Source: Hellea sp. (GTDB lineage Bacteria; Pseudomonadota; Alphaproteobacteria; Caulobacterales; Maricaulaceae). From it: a stretch of DNA of 41,468 nt. Numbering within the stretch: position 1 is the first letter of the stretch; each line of letters begins with the position of its first letter. The position numbers were made by a program, and so were the translations under genes. The DNA lies in assembly GCA_020630275.1 (NCBI GenBank), contig JAHDBU010000006.1, positions 1-41,468 on the forward strand. The letters are read 5' to 3'. A model generated the notes under the pieces. It was not told the origin of the DNA. It worked only from the letters and a program-made list of their open reading frames with translations, and searched no databases. Positions 35,372 to 41,468 of this stretch are shown here, piece by piece.

Positions 35372-35386
35372 TTAACCATCCCTTAA
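35372..35386 (+). promoter_or_regulatory. CtrA-like box TTAA-N7-TTAA upstream of gltD
   Basis: TTAACCATCCCTTAA in the 453-bp uppP/gltD divergent intergenic region. Confidence 0.45.
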
Positions 35387-35533
35387 AAGGTTTATAGGTG
35401 ATTTTAGCAAAATTTGTTCAATTTTACGCATATTATTAGAATATTTTGATCTTTTGACCCTCTAATTGCCTGTCTGCTATATGGCTGTCTGGGCGCTCCC
35501 GCGCTCATTCCTTGGTAATATACGGAGACAACC

Positions 35534-36958
35534 ATGCCCCAGCGCATGCTTAAATTTGTGGATGTAGACCGGCAAATGCCAGACAAGCGCGATGCCGACG
35601 TGCGCGCCGAGGATTTTTCCGAGATCTATGGTGATTACATTCTGGAAAAAGCAGAAGAGCAGGCCTCTCGCTGCTCTCAATGCGGTGTCCCCTTTTGCCA
35701 GAACCACTGCCCTCTTCAAAACAATATTCCGGATTGGCTGCGCCTTACGGCGGAAGGGCGCCTGAAAGAAGCCTATGCGATTTCTGCGGCGACCAATGCC
35801 ATGCCTGAAATCTGTGGCCGCATCTGTCCCCAAGACCGTTTGTGTGAAGGTAATTGCGTCATAGAACAGTCTGGCCATGGCACAGTTACGATTGGTTCTG
35901 TGGAGCGTTTCCTGACAGATAATGCCTGGAAGGAAGGTTGGGTCGCGCCGATCAAACCCCGTGTCGAGCGGGAACTCTCTGTGGGCATTATCGGCTCGGG
36001 TCCAGCCGGGCTGGCCGCTGCCGAGGCTTTGCGCGAACAGGGCTGGCAAGTCACCATCTATGAACGAGCTGACCGGCCTGGCGGCTTGCTGATTTACGGA
36101 ATTCCCAATTTCAAACTGGAAAAGTCTATCGTCGAGCGACGCACGCAACGCCTTGAAGAGGGCGGCGTAACATTCGAACTGGGTGTCGATGTGGGTGCCG
36201 ATATCAGCTTCGACAAGTTGCGCGAAAAACACAGCGCAGTACTCATCGCCACGGGCGTTTACAAAGCGCGCGATCTGGAATGCCCCGGCGCAGGTTTGGA
36301 AGATGTTCGCCCTGCCCTCAACTTCCTGATCGACAGTAATAAGCGCGGTTTGGGAGATGAGATCGAAAGCGAAACAGCCGAAGGCAAAGATGTTGTTGTT
36401 ATTGGGGGCGGCGATACGGCCATGGATTGCGTGCGCACAGCCGTCCGGCAAGGGGCAAAATCCGTTACCTGTCTCTATCGTCGTGACGAAGCCAATATGC
36501 CAGGCTCTGCCCGCGAAACTTATAACGCCAAGGAAGAAGGCGTGGATTTCCGCTGGCTAGCAGCGCCGAAAGCTATCTTGGATAAAGACGGCAAAATCTC
36601 AGCAGTTAAAGCGGATAAAATGCGCCTCGGCATCAAAGACGCTTCGGGTCGTCAGCGTCCCGAAGCCATCCAAGGCGCGGACTTCGATGTTAAAGCGGAT
36701 CTAGTCATCAAGGCGCTCGGCTTTTTACCTGAAAATATGGAAAACTTGAAACCGGAACTGGCAACGACGCGCTGGGGCACGATCAAAGTCAATCCGGTGA
36801 CCTTTGAAACCAATCTCGACGGCGTCTACGCAGCAGGAGATATCGTCCGAGGTGCGTCGCTCGTGGTCTGGGCTATCCGCGAGGGCCGCGACGCCGCCGA
36901 TCACATGCACAAATATCTTCTGGCCCAACAGGCAGAGCTTTTGGAGGCTGCAGAATGA
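35534..36958 (+). CDS. gltD: Glutamate synthase small subunit
   Basis: Fe-S cysteines CSQCGVPFCQNHCPLQNNIPDW, GRICPQDRLCEGNC; GSGPAGLAAAEALREQGWQVTIYERADRPGGLLIYGIPNFKL. Confidence 0.96.
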   Translation: MPQRMLKFVDVDRQMPDKRDADVRAEDFSEIYGDYILEKAEEQASRCSQCGVPFCQNHCPLQNNIPDWLRLTAEGRLKEAYAISAATNAMPEICGRICPQDRLCEGNCVIEQSGHGTVTIGSVERFLTDNAWKEGWVAPIKPRVERELSVGIIGSGPAGLAAAEALREQGWQVTIYERADRPGGLLIYGIPNFKLEKSIVERRTQRLEEGGVTFELGVDVGADISFDKLREKHSAVLIATGVYKARDLECPGAGLEDVRPALNFLIDSNKRGLGDEIESETAEGKDVVVIGGGDTAMDCVRTAVRQGAKSVTCLYRRDEANMPGSARETYNAKEEGVDFRWLAAPKAILDKDGKISAVKADKMRLGIKDASGRQRPEAIQGADFDVKADLVIKALGFLPENMENLKPELATTRWGTIKVNPVTFETNLDGVYAAGDIVRGASLVVWAIREGRDAADHMHKYLLAQQAELLEAAE

Positions 36959-39900
36959 GCAGTTGGAAAGATACATACGAGAAAAACCGCGATCTGTTGA
37001 TCGAAGCCGGTGCCTATGATCCGGCTGATGAGCATGATGCCTGTGGCGTCGGTCTCGTCGCCTCGATTGATGGCACACCTCGTCGCGACGTTGTGGAAAT
37101 GTCTATTCAAGCTCTTAAAAATGTCTGGCACCGGGGCGCCGTTGATGCGGACGGCAAGACAGGCGACGGTGCCGGTATTCGGCTCGATATTGCTCAGGAG
37201 TTTTTCAAGGCACAAGTGGAGCGCACGGGCCACAAGGCGGGCAACTCTAAAATCGCCGTCGGTATGATTTTCCTGCCACGCACGGATTTTGGTGCACAGG
37301 AAGAAGCCCGAACCATTGTCGAGTCCGAACTTCTGCGCGAAGGCTTTTACATTTACGGTTGGCGACAAGTGCCGATCAATATTGATGTTATCGGCGAAAA
37401 AGCTCAGGCCACACGGCCCGCCATTGAGCAAGTTATGTTCCGGGATAGCCGAGGCCGCAAGGGTGATAAGCTTGAACGTGAGCTTTACATCATCCGCCGC
37501 CGCATCGAAAAACGTGTGATCGCGGCTGCCATCCCGAGCTTTTACATCTGCTCGCTTTCCGTTCAGACCATCATTTATAAAGGCATGTTCCTGGCGGAAG
37601 ATATCGACGCCTTTTACCCGGATCTGAAAGACGATCGCTTTGTCTCGCGCGCCGCGATTTACCATCAGCGTTATTCCACCAATACCTTCCCGCAATGGTG
37701 GCTGGCACAGCCTTTTCGTATGCTGGCCCATAACGGCGAAATCAATACGGTGAAGGCCAATACCAATTTCATGAAAAACCATGAGATTAAAATGGCGAGC
37801 TCAGCCTTTGGTGACCGGGCCGGTGACGTGAAACCTATTATCCAAAAAGGATCATCCGACTCTGCGGCTCTTGATGCTGTTTTCGAACTCTTGGTGCGCG
37901 CTGGACGGATCGCCCCCTTGGCCAAGACACTTTTGATCCCGGAAGCCTATTCCAAGCGCGGTGATCTCATGCCTGATAGCTGGCGCAAGCTTTACGAATA
38001 TTGCAACGGCGTGATGGAACCTTGGGACGGACCCGCCGCGCTCGCAGCTTATGATGGCCGCTGGTGTATGGCGGGCCTGGATCGCAATGGCTTGCGGCCC
38101 ATGCGCTATGCCATCACTGAAGACGGCATTCTGGCTGTCGGTTCCGAGACCGGCATGTGCCCAATTTCTGAGGCCGTTATCCAAAAGAAAGGCTTTATCA
38201 AGCCTGGACGGATCATTGCTGTCGATCTGGAAGAAGGTAAGTTTTATCATTCATCCGAAATTCTCGATAAAATGGCGTCGGAACGCCCCTATGCCAAATG
38301 GCTCGAAAAGGTCGTCAACCTAGATGAGAAATTGGATGGACCCGAGCCAGCTCCTGAGTTGTCGGGTGAAGATTTGATCCGTCGGCAATTTGCCTGCGGT
38401 CAAACATTGGAGGACATGGAACTAATTCTGACGCCTATGGCAGAAAACGGCAAAGAGTCCGTTGGGTCCATGGGGGATGATACGCCTCTGGCTGTGTTGT
38501 CGGATATGTATCGTCCGCTCTCCCATTACTTCCGTCAGAAGTTCTCTCAGGTGACCAATCCACCGATTGATCCTTTACGCGAGACCCGGGTCATGGGTCT
38601 AAAAACCCGTTTCCGGAACCTACGCAATATACTCTCAGACGGCGAAGCTCAAACCAAGGAAATGCTAGTCCTCGACAGCCCCGTCATGACGAACGGCATG
38701 TATGCCCGTTTCATGGACATGTTTGGCAAAAATTCTCATGTGGTCGACTGCACCTTTGAGAAACCGGTTGAGGATATACGGGCCGGTCGCACGTTAAAGC
38801 TGGCTCTGGACCGTATCCGCTCCGACGCTGAACAGGCTGTGCGCGACGGCAATGAAAATATTATCATCACTGACAAGTCCGTATGCGAGGACAAGCCGGC
38901 TATGCCAATCATTCTCTGTGTCGGCGCGATACATTCGCACTTGGTCAATAAGGGGCTGCGGTCGTCCTGCTCGATCATTGTGCAATCCGCCGAGTGTCTG
39001 GATACGCATTATTACGCAGTCCTTATCGGGGCCGGCGCCACAGCCATCAACGCTTATATGGCGCAAGACAGCCTGACCGATCGTGTTAATCGCGGCCTCT
39101 TGGACATGGACGCTGACACAGCCGCCAAGCAATATAAAAAGGCCATCGAAGCAGGGCTTCTCAAAATTATTTCCAAGCTCGGTATTTCTGTCATATCGTC
39201 CTATCGTGGCGGCAATAATTTCGAAGCCTTAGGGCTATCGCGTTCACTCGTGGGAGAATGCTTTCCCGGTATGACCAGCCGTATTTCCGGTATTGGATTG
39301 GCTGGCCTTGAAAAGAAGCTGCTAGAGATTCACGAAAAGGCCTATGATCCATCTGTCATCACCTTGCCGGTGGGTGGCCTCTACCGTGTTCGCGCAAAAT
39401 CCGAGCGTCACGCTTATACCGCAGACATGATCCATATGCTGCAGGAAGCCGTCACGCGCGGTGATTACGAACTTTACAAACGTTACGCTGAAGTGGTGAA
39501 TAATCAGTCGCCCATTCAAATACGCGACCTGATGGATATTCTGCCTTTGGATAAGCCTGTGCCTCTGCGCAATGTTCAAAGCGTCAATGAAATCCGTCGA
39601 CGGTTCTGTACGCCAGGCATGTCGTTAGGGGCATTGTCTCCCGAGGCGCATGGCACGCTCAACATCGCCATGAACCGGATCGGAGCAAAATCAGTGTCCG
39701 GTGAAGGCGGTGAAGACCGCTCCCGCTACAAGCCTTTGCCGAATGGCGATAATCCAAACTCGGCCGTGAAACAGATCGCGTCCGGTCGCTTTGGTGTTAC
39801 GGCGGAATATCTCAACCAATGCCGCGAAATCGAGATCAAAGTGGCCCAGGGCGCCAAGCCCGGTGAGGGCGGACAATTGCCCGGCTTCAAAGTTACAGAG

Positions 39901-41468
39901 ATGATTGCCCGCTTCCGGAACGCCACGCCCGGCGTAACACTCATCTCCCCGCCGCCACACCACGACATCTACTCCATCGAAGATTTGGCGCAGCTCATCT
40001 ATGATCTCAAACAGATCAACCCAACGGCGCGCGTCTGCGTGAAGCTTGTGGCCTCATCCGGTGTCGGTACGATTGCTGCTGGCGTTGCCAAAGCGAAGGC
40101 CGACACTATTCTCATTGCTGGCCACAATGGAGGCACAGGCGCGTCGCCCAACACATCGCTGAAATATGCGGGCATGCCTTGGGAACTCGGCCTCTCCGAA
40201 GCCCATCAAATATTGACCCTGAACAATCTGCGTGATCAAGTCACTTTGCGGACCGATGGTGGCCTCAAGACCGGTCGCGACATTGTCATCGCCGCCATGC
40301 TCGGCGCCGAAGAATACGGCATTGGAACCCTTAGCCTTGTGGCTATGGGCTGTATCATGGTGCGTCAGTGCCACTCAAATACTTGCCCGGTCGGCGTCTG
40401 TGTTCAGGACCCGCGCCTGCGCGAGAAATTTACCGGCACGCCAGACAAAGTCATCAACCTCATGAGTTTCATCGCTGAGGAAGTGCGCGAAATTCTGGCT
40501 GAGCTCGGGGCGGAACGCCTTGAGGACATCATCGGACGCACAGACCTACTGACACAGGTTTCACGGGGGGCTGTGCACCTAGACGATCTGGACCTCAACC
40601 CAATCCTGGCGCGCGTCGATAACCGCCCTGTTGTTGACACCCGCCACCAACGCATCGAAGTGCCAGACGGGCTCGACCCATTGATTATACAAGACGCGGC
40701 GCAATTCTTTGAACGAAATGAAAAAACAGCCCTAACCTATACGGTCCAAAATGTGCATCGTGCTGTGGGGACGCGCACTTCCTCCAAGATTTACCAGACT
40801 TACGGGGACGCCCATTTGCCACCAGGCCACCTGACTATCCGCCTGCGCGGTTCGGCTGGACAAAGCCTTGGCGCGTTTGGTGTCAAAGGCCTGCGTTTAG
40901 TCGTGGACGGCGACGCCAATGACTATGTCGGAAAAGGCCTGTCCGGCGCAGAGATTATCGTTGCGCCGCAAGGTCGCTCACCTATTAACGCACATCTTTC
41001 GGCTATCGTTGGGAATACCTGTCTCTACGGAGCCACGGCTGGCACGCTGCTAGCGGCCGGACGCGCCGGTGAACGCTTTGCAGTACGTAATTCAGGCGCA
41101 CGGGCCGTTGTCGAAGGCTGCGGCACGAATGGCTGTGAATATATGACCGGCGGGACGGTCGTTATTCTCGGCGCGGTCGGCGATAATTTCGGGGCCGGTA
41201 TGTCCGGCGGCATGGCCTATGTTTATGATCCGGAAAACCGTTTCGAAACGGCGGTCAATCCAGACATGGTCGTATGGCAGCGTTTTGGCACGGAATACTG
41301 GGAACAAGACTGCAGAGTCCTCATTGAGCAACATGCCCGCATGACGGGTTCCGAGTTCTCACAAAAGCTCTTATTGGAGTGGGAACTGGAACGCGGACAT
41401 TTCTGGCAGATCATTCCGAAAGAAATGCTGAGCCGATTGGAACAGCCTCTATCCGAGGCGGCGGAGTA
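36955..41468 (+). CDS. gltB: Glutamate synthase large subunit; runs to the right edge (1504 codons, last codon incomplete 'TA')
   Basis: ATG at 36955 overlaps gltD stop; MSSWKDTYEKNRDLLIEAGAYDPADEHDACGVGLVASIDG (catalytic Cys), HQRYSTNTFPQWWLAQPFRMLAHNGEINT, GAKSVSGEGGEDRSRY, MGCIMVRQCHSNTCPVGVCVQDPRLREKF, GGXXGXXMTGG-type GltB C-terminal beta-helix (GCGTNGCEYMTGGTVVILG). Confidence 0.97.
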   Translation, partial: MSSWKDTYEKNRDLLIEAGAYDPADEHDACGVGLVASIDGTPRRDVVEMSIQALKNVWHRGAVDADGKTGDGAGIRLDIAQEFFKAQVERTGHKAGNSKIAVGMIFLPRTDFGAQEEARTIVESELLREGFYIYGWRQVPINIDVIGEKAQATRPAIEQVMFRDSRGRKGDKLERELYIIRRRIEKRVIAAAIPSFYICSLSVQTIIYKGMFLAEDIDAFYPDLKDDRFVSRAAIYHQRYSTNTFPQWWLAQPFRMLAHNGEINTVKANTNFMKNHEIKMASSAFGDRAGDVKPIIQKGSSDSAALDAVFELLVRAGRIAPLAKTLLIPEAYSKRGDLMPDSWRKLYEYCNGVMEPWDGPAALAAYDGRWCMAGLDRNGLRPMRYAITEDGILAVGSETGMCPISEAVIQKKGFIKPGRIIAVDLEEGKFYHSSEILDKMASERPYAKWLEKVVNLDEKLDGPEPAPELSGEDLIRRQFACGQTLEDMELILTPMAENGKESVGSMGDDTPLAVLSDMYRPLSHYFRQKFSQVTNPPIDPLRETRVMGLKTRFRNLRNILSDGEAQTKEMLVLDSPVMTNGMYARFMDMFGKNSHVVDCTFEKPVEDIRAGRTLKLALDRIRSDAEQAVRDGNENIIITDKSVCEDKPAMPIILCVGAIHSHLVNKGLRSSCSIIVQSAECLDTHYYAVLIGAGATAINAYMAQDSLTDRVNRGLLDMDADTAAKQYKKAIEAGLLKIISKLGISVISSYRGGNNFEALGLSRSLVGECFPGMTSRISGIGLAGLEKKLLEIHEKAYDPSVITLPVGGLYRVRAKSERHAYTADMIHMLQEAVTRGDYELYKRYAEVVNNQSPIQIRDLMDILPLDKPVPLRNVQSVNEIRRRFCTPGMSLGALSPEAHGTLNIAMNRIGAKSVSGEGGEDRSRYKPLPNGDNPNSAVKQIASGRFGVTAEYLNQCREIEIKVAQGAKPGEGGQLPGFKVTEMIARFRNATPGVTLISPPPHHDIYSIEDLAQLIYDLKQINPTARVCVKLVASSGVGTIAAGVAKAKADTILIAGHNGGTGASPNTSLKYAGMPWELGLSEAHQILTLNNLRDQVTLRTDGGLKTGRDIVIAAMLGAEEYGIGTLSLVAMGCIMVRQCHSNTCPVGVCVQDPRLREKFTGTPDKVINLMSFIAEEVREILAELGAERLEDIIGRTDLLTQVSRGAVHLDDLDLNPILARVDNRPVVDTRHQRIEVPDGLDPLIIQDAAQFFERNEKTALTYTVQNVHRAVGTRTSSKIYQTYGDAHLPPGHLTIRLRGSAGQSLGAFGVKGLRLVVDGDANDYVGKGLSGAEIIVAPQGRSPINAHLSAIVGNTCLYGATAGTLLAAGRAGERFAVRNSGARAVVEGCGTNGCEYMTGGTVVILGAVGDNFGAGMSGGMAYVYDPENRFETAVNPDMVVWQRFGTEYWEQDCRVLIEQHARMTGSEFSQKLLLEWELERGHFWQIIPKEMLSRLEQPLSEAAE

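Noticed and set aside
35477-36451. Minus-strand 324-aa ORF
   Set aside because: Antisense to gltD, which has clear Fe-S and dinucleotide-binding motifs; no support for the opposite strand.
36901-37782. Minus-strand 293-aa ORF
   Set aside because: Antisense to the gltB N-terminal domain; shadow ORF.
1-41468. CRISPR arrays, tRNA/rRNA genes, IS elements, prophage or toxin-antitoxin defence islands
   Set aside because: None recognised on reading; the only TA-like item is the RHH gene, which lacks an adjacent toxin and sits in an SPFH operon.
41440-41468. gltB as a truncated or frameshifted gene
   Set aside because: Frame is open to the edge and the final bases are GCG GAG TA, so the normal stop probably lies at the window boundary.

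Overview
The window is gene-dense and mostly chromosomal core sequence from an alphaproteobacterium. A Caulobacterales/Maricaulales-like origin is inferred from gene content and order, not proven. Contents from left to right: 3' part of ggt (-); ybaB/ebfC-dnaX (-) with an SRP 4.5S-type RNA upstream; nudC; YHS-domain protein-pheA-kdsB (-); membrane-anchored cytochrome c with a LEA-like tail; marR-NlpC/P60 (-); acyltransferase-3-like membrane protein; leucyl aminopeptidase; a complete Tad/Cpa (Flp) pilus locus at about 11.5-23.9 kb; a class Ia/II RNR region (nrdA, a putative barrel protein, nrdB, a Tyr-phosphatase); a GT4 glycosyltransferase; an SPFH-RHH-DUF4177 cassette; a lipoprotein-type methyltransferase; DUF1993; uppP-serine hydrolase; and gltD-gltB running off the right edge. 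I found no clearly novel defence, mobile or biosynthetic system. The most notable signals are regulatory or architectural: paired NrdR-like boxes at 31-bp spacing upstream of both nrdA and nrdB; three perfect TTAA-N7-TTAA (CtrA-like) boxes, all intergenic; a perfect TGTGA-N6-TCACA site; an intrinsic terminator embedded antisense in a neighbouring CDS, with six of seven convergent junctions having 1 nt of spacing or less; a dnaX A7 slippery site with an immediate -1 stop; a hairpin that sequesters the ggt SD; and phased GATATC repeats upstream of an operon encoding an RHH protein. All calls come from reading the sequence; no database search was run.
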